64,000 nucleotides of DNA from Dysidea avara (lineage: Eukaryota; Porifera; Demospongiae; Dictyoceratida; Dysideidae). Of this stretch, positions 55,493 through 64,000 are shown piece after piece. Every line of letters begins with the position of its first letter. Position 1 is the first letter of the stretch. The notes under the pieces were generated by a model. It was not told where the DNA came from, ran no database searches, and saw nothing but the letters and a program-made list of their open reading frames with translations. The position numbers and the translations under genes are program-made. The stretch covers positions 18,901,863 through 18,965,862 of the forward strand of contig NC_089280.1 in the NCBI RefSeq assembly GCF_963678975.1. Reading direction: 5' to 3'.

Positions 55493-56284
55493 AGACACAC
55501 GGTAGTGTGTCGTGCGGCCCAAGAATTCGGCGCGCCACACCGTGAGTACATTAACAGGAAGAAAGAAAACGCAATTTTCAAACCTATGTAGCTTTGTGAT
55601 CCCTAATCCGATTGGAACCAAATTTGCTAGAAACGTGCCGCCCAGTTAGGGGAGTCTACATACCAAATTTGAAGAAAATCGCTTCAGCCATTTCCGAGAT
55701 ACGAGCGAACTATTTCGTTTTAATTTCTTCGTTTTTTTCTTCATCTTCTTCATTTCGCACACTTCGCATAATTCGCCATAAAACACGAATTCGATGAACA
55801 TTCACTGAGTTATGACCGATTATTTGTGTAAAATAAGGTCGAAGGTCTGTCACGCCTACAGGGTAAATCCCCTGGAGGAATCAGTTAAACATTGATATGT
55901 AGATGGAGCAACCATCGTAGGAGTACCTGTTTGTGGTTTGAAAGGAATCGGGATAACGACCATGGAGATATGACACAAAACCCAACCTGTGTCAAAATTA
56001 CGCGATCGATTTTTATGAATAAAAAGACCATTAGTTTTCGTGTCTACCAGGCAAACCGCTTAGAGCAACGAGCTGAAAATCAGTATGTAGCTGGAATAAT
56101 CATAATAGAACGTCCTTGCAATAGTACAGAAGAATCGGTTTACAAACCACTGAGTTATGATTCGAAAGGCAACTAGTCTACGTGTAGCAAATGCGAGATC
56201 GAGATACTCTAATAGAACAGTCACCCTAATAAAGCATTCAGCTGCGTTTATAATTTACTCAATTATATTACATTGCAAGTTATT
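55493..56284. other. Repeat-like spacer, no gene
   Basis: It begins with ACACGGTAGTGTGT and ACATTAACAGGAAG, words also found in inverse orientation near 42687-42740, so this is part of a dispersed element. A dispersed-motif copy (ACTCTAATAGAACAGTCACC) ends it at about 56204-56223. No coding support. Confidence 0.5.
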
Positions 56285-57229
56285 CTGTAGGGAATTCAGC
56301 TACAAACAAGTCACCCTATAGTCAGATCAGCTAGAAGAAGGTACCTAATAGAGAGTTCAGCTACAAAGAAACCATCATGTAGAGAGTTCAGCTGCAAACA
56401 AATCACCCTGTAGAGAATTCAGCTACAAACAAATTGCCCTGTAGAGAGATCAGCTAGAAGAAGTTACCTTGTAGAGAGTTCAGTTACAAAGAAACCATCA
56501 TGTAGAGAGTTCAGCTGCAAACAAATCACCCAATAGAAAGTTCCGCTATGAACAGATCACCCTGTAGAGAGTTCAGTTAGAAACAAGTCATCCTGTAAAG
56601 AGATCAGCTAGAAGAAGTCACCTTGTAGAGAGTTCAGCTACAAAGACACCACCATGTAAAAGAGTTCAGCTGCAAACAAATCACCTGTAGAGAGTTCAGC
56701 TAGAAACAAGTCACCCCGTAGAGAGATCAGCTAGAAACAAGTCACCCTGTAGAGAGTTCAGCTAGAAGAAGTTACAATGTAGAGAGTTCAGCTACAAAGA
56801 AACTACCATGTAGAGAGTTCAGCTGCAAACAAATCACCCTGTAGAGAGTTCAGCTAGAAGAAGTTACATTGTAGAGAGTTCAGCTACAAAGAAACTACCA
56901 TGTAGAGAGTTCAGCTGCAAACAAATCACCCTGTAGAGAATTCAGCTACAAACAAATTGCCCTGTAGAAAGATCAGCTTGAAGAAGTTACCTTGTAGAGA
57001 GTTCAGCTACAAACAAATCACCCTGTAGAGAGTTCAGCTACAAACAAGTCATCTGGTAGAGAGAACTACCATGTAGAGAGTTCAGCTGCAAACAAATCAC
57101 CCTGTAGAGAATTCAGCTACAAACAAATCGCCCTGTAGAAAGATCAGCTTGAAGAAGTTACCTTGTAGAGAGTTCAGCTACAAACAAATCACCTTGTAGA
57201 GAGTTCAGCTACAAAGAAATCACCCTGCT
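56285..57229 (+). repeat. 30-bp satellite, about 31 units
   Basis: Units of 30-31 bp are built on GTTCAGCTACAAACAAATCA + CCCTGTAGAGA. Four sub-types are visible: CTACAAACAAATCACCC, CTAGAAGAAGTTACCTT, CTACAAAGAAACTACCATG and CTGCAAACAAATCACCC. They follow each other in a recurring order of four to five units, i.e. a higher-order repeat of about 120-150 bp. No CRISPR-like conserved repeat/spacer alternation. Confidence 0.92.
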
Positions 57230-58239
57230 TCATCTTTTCTGTGGTAAAGAAAAAAATGATAGGTTAAAAAGCCCTAAAGCCGGCCTATGGCCGGCTTTGG
57301 GGTATACAAATACAAAAAGAAGTAAAATCTAATCCAAACAGCCAACCAAGCGGCACAAAATTCACCTGAATTGTTGTTATTAAACTTTTTACCATTAACC
57401 TACCATCACAGCCATTTCTTAGCCGCCACCTTGGATTTCACATCTTTTTTCACCATAGCCTTTCTCAGGGCCGCACTCTTTTTTTACAACTTGGCTGTTT
57501 TGGATTAGATATATATATCTTTCAATATACTTCATAGTTGATGTTTGTTTGCTGTATGCAAAATGACTGTACATTGCTTCAGGAAACAGAACACACATTA
57601 TGTACACACATAACTACACACATTATATGTACACACATTACTACACTTAATCTGAATTTAAAAACTGTGCTTAGGTTGAGTTTAAATCATTATTATGCTT
57701 GCTGCATCATGCGTCATAGATTTTTAAATTTACAGATTTTTATTTATTAGTAGAGCGGCGGCTGTTTATAAGTGCAAAAAATCGTTCACTTTTTGAAAGT
57801 ACCAAACTAGGTACAATATCCCCTTTTCACAAATCCGGTCACATTGTTTACTATTGTGCACTTTGTGGCTTCCCAATACATTTTCTGTACTCAGTTCAAG
57901 AAACATAAAATTATTAACCTGAAACTTTCTCTATCCACTAAGCTATGTTGGTTCTCAATACTGACCAAATTTCAAATCAATAGCCATTTCCAATCTGAAG
58001 TTATGAGTTGTAAATTTGATGTGTATGGAAGATCCCTTTCACAAATCCAGTCAACTTTACATCTGCATAGACTAGCATGGGATGGTCATATACAAAAGCA
58101 GGTGTCCATCCATGTGCAATGTTGAAAAGCATGGAGGTTTAAGGTATACGACATATTTATACTATTACAAAACCATAAAGATATTATTTCTATTGGATTG
58201 TCCCTGTACTTTTTGCACTAAAATATTAGCTCCATTAGA
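57230..58239. other. No gene recognised; fragment of an inverted-repeat element
   Basis: At about 57271-57297 a short strong hairpin (AAGCCGGCCTATGGCCGGCTT) is present. At 57751-57825 the words GTAGAGCGGCGGCTG and AAATCGTTCACTTTTTGAAA resemble the left end of the 36656-37352 element. No coding support. Confidence 0.45.
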
Positions 58240-58552
58240 ACAGTGGCTTGGCCAGCAAGGCAGAGATTATAGAAGTATTTACTTACATTCTCAGCAAAGT
58301 GTTCAAACATCATATTCCCAAAATAGTGGATGTTCACATGCACAAATGGCAGTTATTCAATGGTTGTTACACTGTACACCTTGCTGATGTAAACGCATTG
58401 GCTAACATAACAAAATTGAGAGAGCCACTAAACAACGATCAGATACTGTTTGCTGGAGAAGCAACCACCGAAGAGTACTACTCTACAGTTCATGGTGTGT
58501 ATTTGACTGGAACCCGAGAGGCAAAATGATTAACTGAATTCATATAACATAA
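58240..58552 (+). pseudogene. Partial duplicate of the amine oxidase gene
   Basis: Matches the 3' end of the 45214-46674 gene (from about 46366 past its stop) with few changes: EVFTYILSKVFKHHIPKIVD, then LFAGEATTEEYYSTVHGVYL. A 9-bp in-frame deletion removes three codons in WQSDPLFNG. A CGA to TGA change stops the frame after REAK. The duplicated block includes the first bases of the 3' UTR. No promoter or FAD N-terminus was copied. Confidence 0.9.
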
Positions 58553-59164
58553 TCAGCATTTACATGGCCATGCTGTACAAGGCATAGTCTGCATGGTAGC
58601 AATCAACACTTTGCATATAGTAAGGGTTAACAATACATACAGCAAACACAATAAAGTTTGAAATATCTTATAGGCATCATTTTGTACTTAATATTGATTA
58701 AGATAATCCTTGTACTAGTCCATGCACTAATTGTTGTCAAAAGACTTGAAGTATGTGCTGTTGTCCACTTTTACAGATCACTTACCAAAGACTTGCTTAT
58801 GTAATTTGTGTCTTAATTCTTCCGTAGAGAGAGAATAAACAACTTCAAGGCAACATTATTAGGCTGGGGCATGAGAATGATACCTTGGCTCAGGAGTTAG
58901 TTTTGAGCAAGATCACACTAAGAACAGAGATGGATAAAGTAGTTGTTATTAATGTTTTGCTTTTTAGAAAATGTTGTTGACTTCTTTTATACAGCTAGAC
59001 GAAAGAATCAACACACTTAGTAAGGAAGATCACATAAAACATGCAGGCAAAGAAGCTGCTAACATGCTCATAAGTGAAATCTGAGAAGAATTACAACAGG
59101 TTAAGTTTTTAAAAATCTGTGTTGTGAATAGAAGCTGCCAAAATGACTTGCCAAGTCATGGTGT

Positions 59165-59275
59165 GTCAGGATGGCCGAGTGGTCTAAGGCGCCAGACTCA
59201 AGGTTAAACCTTACTTGCGTAGGCGAGTATTCTGGTCCACGTATGTGGGCGTGGGTTCGAATCCCACTTCTGACA
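59165..59275 (+). tRNA. tRNA-Leu (CAA) with a 27-nt intron
   Basis: The acceptor stem GTCAGGA pairs with TTCTGAC, with discriminator A at 59275. The D arm is GGCCGAGTGGTCTAAGGC. Anticodon stem CCAGA/TCTGG; anticodon CAA at 59199-59201. The intron (59203-59229) sits in the canonical place one base after the anticodon. A class II long variable arm follows. T arm GTGGG-TTCGAAT-CCCAC (B box). CCA is not encoded. It lies inside the 263-bp intron between the second and third RABGAP1-like exons, same strand. Confidence 0.95.
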
Positions 59276-59281
59276 AACCGG

Positions 59282-59291
59282 TTTTTTTTTT
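59282..59291 (+). terminator. Pol III terminator of tRNA-Leu
   Basis: A run of ten T begins seven bases after the tRNA 3' end. Confidence 0.85.
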
Positions 59292-59477
59292 CGCCTTGCA
59301 TACTTTTTTGTGCACACTTTTTAAGAAATATATTATTCTATCGATATGTTTGTTCTGCGCAGGCGAAGGAGATGTACCAGAAAGCTATGATGCAAATACT
59401 GAATGGAGGAGCGACAGCAACACTCTACCGCCGTTGCAGAATATAAACTGGTAAAGAGACAATTAATCAAAACATAC

Positions 59478-61572
59478 CAGTGGCGTAGCCAGGAAAATTT
59501 TTTTTTACCGAGGTAAAGTCTATTCATTGAAATAATTGAGAGGGTCAGCTTCTGACTCAACTGATTCACACACACTTTCAAGATTGAGTGGTACAGCATT
59601 TGCAGGTTGACTCTCCGGCTGTTTGGATGGAAGAAATTGTTTCAGAAGACTCTGAGCATTTTCTACATGTCATAAGTAATGTTCCAGCTTATAGTTTATG
59701 CTACAGTACATGCATACCATGCATACTTCAATTTTTAGGCTAGCGTAATTGCACTGAGCACAAAAACTGAATCAGACTACTCCAGAGAGATATTATTATT
59801 ATTATTATATTATTTTGAGTGATCAGGCCATCGTGGACTGCAATGGTAGTCATAGTCATGCACACTACTTTTTCAGCATTGATCTGATGTGATGTTTTAA
59901 GTCAGAAATTATCTCTTTGATGTGATGTTCAACTGCATGTGCTAATCATGTCAAGCTAGTGAGTCTAGGGGCATGCTCCCTTTAGGAAATTTTTGAAAAT
60001 ATATGCTTTGAAATGGTATGTGGACGCTATTTTTTATTGTAACTGCTATAATACATAATATGCATGATCAATTGATTAATATTATTATTATTATTATTGC
60101 TTACTGAACAGTCAGCCCTGCTGGTGCGCTCAGGAATCAAATAAATACAAATACATTAGGTACAATAATATGATTGGAGTCTAGTCATAAATAGATCAGT
60201 ATCTACAATTTCAATTGTATCAGTTGGTCCAGTTGTTTTATTGCTCTTGAGAAATAGCTGTTTTGGTATGCTGTGGTGGATGAGGTAGGTACGATATAGT
60301 GAAGATGGTGGTATTGTCTTGTTGGTCATGTTTTTGGTAAGTAATAATGAGGAATTTGGAGTGATAACTGTTGGTAGTGTATCTTATGCAATATTTAGCT
60401 GATCCAACATTAGAGAAACTGAACTGAATGTGCTATAGTCATTCAACACCCAGCGTGCTGCTCTTCGTTGTACTTTCTCCAACTCTGAAATATCTCCAAC
60501 ATGGTAGGGATCCCAGACAGCAGATACTCTAGTTGTGGTCTCACCATTATTAGGTAAGCTGATTCTTTAACTTGCCTTGAACATTTGTTTAGATTGCGTT
60601 TTAAGAAATTGAGTGTTCTAGATGCTTTATTGACAACATTTGATATGTGAGGTGACCAAGACAGTGATTTATGAATTAAGACTCCTAGGTACATATGTTG
60701 ATCGGATATATCTAGGATGTGCCTGTGAAGTGTGTAGTCGTGAGTGAGTGGTGATAAGGATCTTGTGCAACGTATAACTGTACATTTACTAACATTGAAC
60801 TTAAGTTACCAAGTATCGGCCCATTCTGACAGTCTATTTAAATCTTCTTGAAGTCTGATGATGTCTTCTACACTATTGATAACTCTATAAAGCAAGCAAT
60901 CATCAGCGAACAGGTGGAGTGGTGAGTTGATGTCTTTAGTTATGTCATTTATATACAATAGGAACATTAGAGGTCCAAGAACTGTGCCTTGTGGTACCCC
61001 AGACATTACTGACACTGGACTAGAGGATTCACTATTTAAAAAACACACTGATTACGTTGGCTAAGCCAGGTTTGGACCCAGTTATAAGTACTGCCATTAA
61101 TTCTGTAATATCTTAGTTTGGTCAATAAGCGTTGGTGTGGTACTGTATCGAATGCTTTAGAAAAATCCAATAGAATGATATCTATCTGTAACATAAATGT
61201 AAATCATTTAGACCAAGCAGTGCAATGAGAAAAGTGGCTATAATCTGTACTGAATGTTCTATTAGAGTGTATTACGATGACTGCTCTATTAGAGTATCTC
61301 GATCTTTATACAAACTCAAGTAGCTGAAAAGTGATGCATTCAATGCCCTCGTCGGTCCAATGCCGGACTGTGTCACCAAGGGTTTTGGCCCTGCTTAGTA
61401 CTACAGCCATAGATACTATTGTGGTACAGTAGCGGCTAATGTTGTCTAGTATAAATGTTTGAGTAGAAAATTCGGGGTGCCAAAACTCAGGCCTGCTCAG
61501 CCTGTTCAGTTGAGCATTTTTTTTTTTACCGAGACAGCTGCCTCGGTTGCCTCAATGGTAGCTACGCCACTG
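59478..61572. mobile_element. hAT-like element filling a RABGAP1-like intron
   Basis: Ends CAGTGGCGTAGCCAG and the complement of CAGTGGCGTAGCTAC are of a common hAT type. CATAC lies directly outside both ends (59473-59477, 61573-61577), a possible 5-bp duplication. Removing it would leave about 127 bp of intron. A minus-strand LINE (about 60078-61195) is nested inside. I see no transposase. Confidence 0.7.
60078..61195 (-). mobile_element. 5'-truncated LINE, reverse transcriptase fragment
   Basis: Minus-strand blocks: IDIILLDFSKAFDTVPHQRL (near 61170), a frameshift near 61050, SGVPQGTVLGPLMFLLYIND, LHLFADDCLLY, then YLGVLIHKSLSWSPHIS and MVRPQLEY. It ends in an (ATT)n tail at the left edge (about 60078-60100). 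It is the same clade as the 63 kb copies and dead. Confidence 0.8.
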
Positions 61573-61995
61573 CATACTGTTTATTTTGTTTTGTTTCATT
61601 ACCTTAGACGATCCAACGTCCGGTTGATGACAACTAGTCTATACCGCGTCCACTGAAGTGGTCCACGGACAGGAAGATTTGAAAAGGGAATTACAAGCAG
61701 TCAAGGTAGTTAGTGTGGCCTACATGTGTACTAACATTTTGCTCTTCAGAATAAGCTACGAAAGGCAACTCAAGCAGACGGTGAAGAAGCAATCGAAGAT
61801 GACTCGGAAGAACGTTGTAAAAAAGCGGAGAGCAAACTACGCGAGACAGAACTAGAATTAGCTAGTACTAAACTACAACTGGTAGAGTCCCAGTGCCAGG
61901 TACAAGAGCTGGATCATAAACTGACGGAAATCATGCACGAGCCAGCGCACAAGGGCAAAGGCTGGTCACAGTGGTTTGGTAGAAAGAACACTTGA

Positions 61996-62997
61996 TGCAT
62001 ATTGTCAGTATAGTCTAGTACATCGCAGTACAACACATTTCTTTGCATTAAACATCTGCCAAGTCTTAGTCCATTTAATAAGTAGCGATTCCGGAAGAAT
62101 TTTAAAATTAATGGAAATAGTTTTTATTTAGCATAGCCTTGTGCAGTACTCCCTAAGGATCTCATAAACACTTAGTTTTTAAAAATCCATCATAGGATGG
62201 TGGAGTTATAAGCAGTTTTGTCCTGGAAAATAGGCAAAATTTTCTCCGTATCTTTCCATCGAAAATAGTCCCAAAAATGGCACAATTGAATGAATGCTTA
62301 TAACTGAGCTTTGCAATAACATTTTGAACTTCTGTTTTCTGTTATCAATACCTTAATACATGGACCACAGTGTAACCTTACTTGTAAGACCCTCTGAATA
62401 AAGGTCACCTCCATAGAAAGCCACTAAATAGTTGTATGCATTTAGGATCTTGCGGAAGGCAAAGCAGCATACACATGGTGAAGTTCAACCACTCTGTAGC
62501 AGTCACCTCCACTCAAAAATACAATGTGCATGCAAAGCAAGGAGGTGTACTGTTGATTTATAGCTGCTTATATGATTATTTTTTCTCTTAATGTACAGCT
62601 CCTTGACAGCTACCAAAATGGTGCATCAAAGAGATGAGCTATTTGTGGTGCAAATTTGCTAACTTTTAGCATAGTAATATTGAAAACTACATGTACAAAA
62701 ATGCTCACTTTGGTGTAACTAACATGTGCTAGGTCGTTTCTTGCAAAGAGAACATTACATTATGGTGGCTATATTGCAAAATAATCTTATAATTGGCATA
62801 AAACTACACACAGACATATTTGTAGCAGAAAACTAACTGCACCATCGTATTCCTTGCCCCCAGAAACCCTAAAAATGATCCAATTGTTTGATCAATCACT
62901 CGTACGGCAGCGAATTGATTGTGCCAACTCTCCAATGGAAGATTCACGGAGAAAATTTTATGCAAAATTTACGGAATTCCGGAATCGCTATAATAAG
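61996..62997. other. 3' flank of RABGAP1-like exons, no gene
   Basis: ATTAAA at about 62047-62052, some 50 bp after the stop, is a plausible polyadenylation signal. The rest has no coding support. Confidence 0.5.
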
Positions 62998-63600
62998 TAA
63001 GTTAAGGTCAGCTTGAAGAGTGTCTTGATCAAGTTTGTCTTTAATTCTGATTACACATAAAGGATACAGTCGTCAGCAAAGAGACGTATATTCGAGGAAA
63101 TACCACCACAGATGATATCATTAATATAGACTAAAAACATGAGGGGTCCTAGAACTGTCCCCTGAGGAACACCAGGCTGAACAGGAACAAATTTTGATTG
63201 CTGACCATCAACAACCACACGCTGAAGCCTCTGAGTTAACCATGTACTTAACCAATTCAGAGTATTAGAACGAATACCATAGTTATATAACTTCTTTAAC
63301 AATCTTTGATGTGGTACTGTGTCAAACGCCTTGCTAAAGTCCAATAAGATGATGTCAACCTGATATCTTTGATCCATAGCTGCTAAGATGTCTTCTACTA
63401 CTGTGATAAGTTGAGTTTCACAAGAATAACGTGACCGAAAACCAAATATTGGTGATCTTCTAATATGTGATGTAAATTTAGGTGTTCTATAATAGAGTGA
63501 TACAAAATATGCTCCATGATCTTGGAACAGACAGATGTTAGGGAGATTGGATGGTAGTTTACTGGATTACAACGGTTTCCCTTCTTAAAAAAACAGGGGA
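62998..63600 (-). mobile_element. LINE reverse transcriptase fragment (minus arm of an inverted pair)
   Basis: Minus-strand reading: AMDQRYQVDIILLDFSKAFD, VPHQRLLKKLYNYGIRSNTL, QPGVPQGTVLGPLMFLVYIN, IRLFADDCILYV. It is truncated at both ends. It meets a plus-strand copy at about 63600. Confidence 0.85.
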
Positions 63601-63982
63601 GACCATGTAATCCAGTAAACTATCGTCCAATCTCCCTAACATCTGTCTGTTCCAAGATCATGTAATCCAGTATAAACTACCATCCAATCTCCCTAACATC
63701 TGTCTGTTCCAAGATCATGGAGCATATTTTGTATCACTCTATTATAGAACACCTAAATTTACATCACATATTAGAAGATCACCAATATTTGGTTTTCGGT
63801 CAGGTTATTCTTGTGAAACTCAACTTATCACAGTAGTAGAAGACATCTTAGCAGCTATGGATCAAAGATATCAGGTTGACATCATCGTATTGGACTTTAG
63901 CAAGGTGTTTGACACAGTACCACATCAAAGATTGTTAAAGAAGTTGTATAACTATGGTATTCGTTCTAATACTCTGAATTGG
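63245..63982. repeat. Large inverted repeat made by two LINE copies
   Basis: TACTTAACCAATTCAGAGT at 63245-63263 is the exact inverse of the sequence ending at about 63982. The arms of about 350 bp stay highly similar up to a centre near 63600. Confidence 0.85.
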
Positions 63983-64000
63983 TTAAGTAGTTCAAAGGCT
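63601..64000 (+). mobile_element. LINE reverse transcriptase fragment (plus arm of an inverted pair)
   Basis: Plus-strand copy of the same LINE, running off the window. It contains a tandem duplication of about 57 bp (ATGTAATCCAGTAAACTA ... TTCCAAGATC, then again from 63660). Further blocks: EHILYHSIIEHLNL and VLDFSKVFDTVPHQRLLKKL. Frameshifts show it is dead. Confidence 0.85.

Larger units (their letters stand above)
58828..61995 (+). pseudogene. RABGAP1/RABGAP1L-like 3' exons with a stop and a frameshift
   Basis: Exons 58828-58938, 58995-59099, 59363-59450, 61673-61705 and 61750-61995, all with GT-AG borders, encode the C-terminal coiled coil of a TBC Rab-GAP. Blocks: GHENDTLAQELVLSKITLR, ERQQHSTAVAEYKL, LRETELELASTKLQLVE. 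The last exon ends at TGA 61993-61995. Two lesions: an in-frame TGA at 59082-59084 (between SEI and EELQQ), and an 88-nt third exon with one extra base, so AKEMYQKAMM and MEERQQHS lie in different frames. The TBC and PTB domains are absent, and the region upstream holds other sequence. It is either a truncated duplicate losing function, a split gene, or affected by base-calling errors. Confidence 0.7.

Noticed and set aside
56285-57229. Possible CRISPR-like array
   Set aside because: All parts of the unit repeat with gradual variation; there are no unique spacers, and the genome is eukaryotic.
59082-59084. TGA in the RABGAP1-like exon as a selenocysteine codon
   Set aside because: The family is not known to use selenocysteine, and a second lesion (frameshift) lies in the next exon.

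Overview
This is eukaryotic, AT-rich DNA from an early-branching or otherwise non-vertebrate metazoan. A demosponge is my best guess, made from the gene set, the ROCO architecture and the repeat style, not from any search. Real genes have GT-AG introns. One tRNA carries a canonical intron. Animal-type families are present: a CM1-motif centrosomal protein, a RABGAP1-like Rab-GAP, PTGES2, S1P lyase and di-N-acetylchitobiase. About half of the window looks like transposon-derived DNA in several nested layers.

Layout. 1-6.9 kb is a transposon graveyard: a hAT element (476-3747) with an ORF1-only LINE inside it, an uncharacterised coding remnant, and a PIF/Harbinger-like Myb/SANT gene split by a hAT MITE. 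6.9-10.9 kb, minus strand, holds the 5' exons of a CDK5RAP2/centrosomin-like gene. 13.1-18.35 kb, minus strand, is a two-exon ROCO gene (ankyrin, LRR, Roc-COR, pseudokinase, propeller), followed 142 bp upstream of its start by a 1.4 kb long-TIR element carrying a broken THAP finger (18.5-19.9 kb). 21.2-22.95 kb, minus strand, is an intact single-exon S1P lyase. It is head to head, with 51 bp between start codons, with a six-exon PTGES2 that runs to 42.97 kb because its third intron (13.8 kb) and fifth intron (4.4 kb) are filled with transposons, including an intact hAT with perfect 8-bp target duplications. 45.2-46.7 kb is an intronless polyamine/spermine oxidase-like gene with a 150-bp hairpin MITE just upstream. 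52.5-53.5 kb is an intronless GH18 chitobiase, followed by a LINE (53.7-55.5 kb) and a 30-bp satellite (56.3-57.2 kb). 58.2-62.1 kb holds a duplicated oxidase fragment and the 3' exons of a RABGAP1-like gene with two lesions. An intron-containing tRNA-Leu(CAA) lies in one of its introns and a 2.1 kb hAT-like element in another. The window ends in an inverted pair of LINE copies.

Functionally, S1P lyase and PTGES2 both act on bioactive lipid mediators and appear to share a minimal bidirectional promoter. The other host genes are cell-biological (microtubule nucleation, Rab trafficking), polyamine catabolic, lysosomal or ROCO signalling genes with no obvious joint pathway. Coordinates of splice sites were read by eye from frame and GT-AG consistency. 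Family names come from motif recognition and were not checked by database search.
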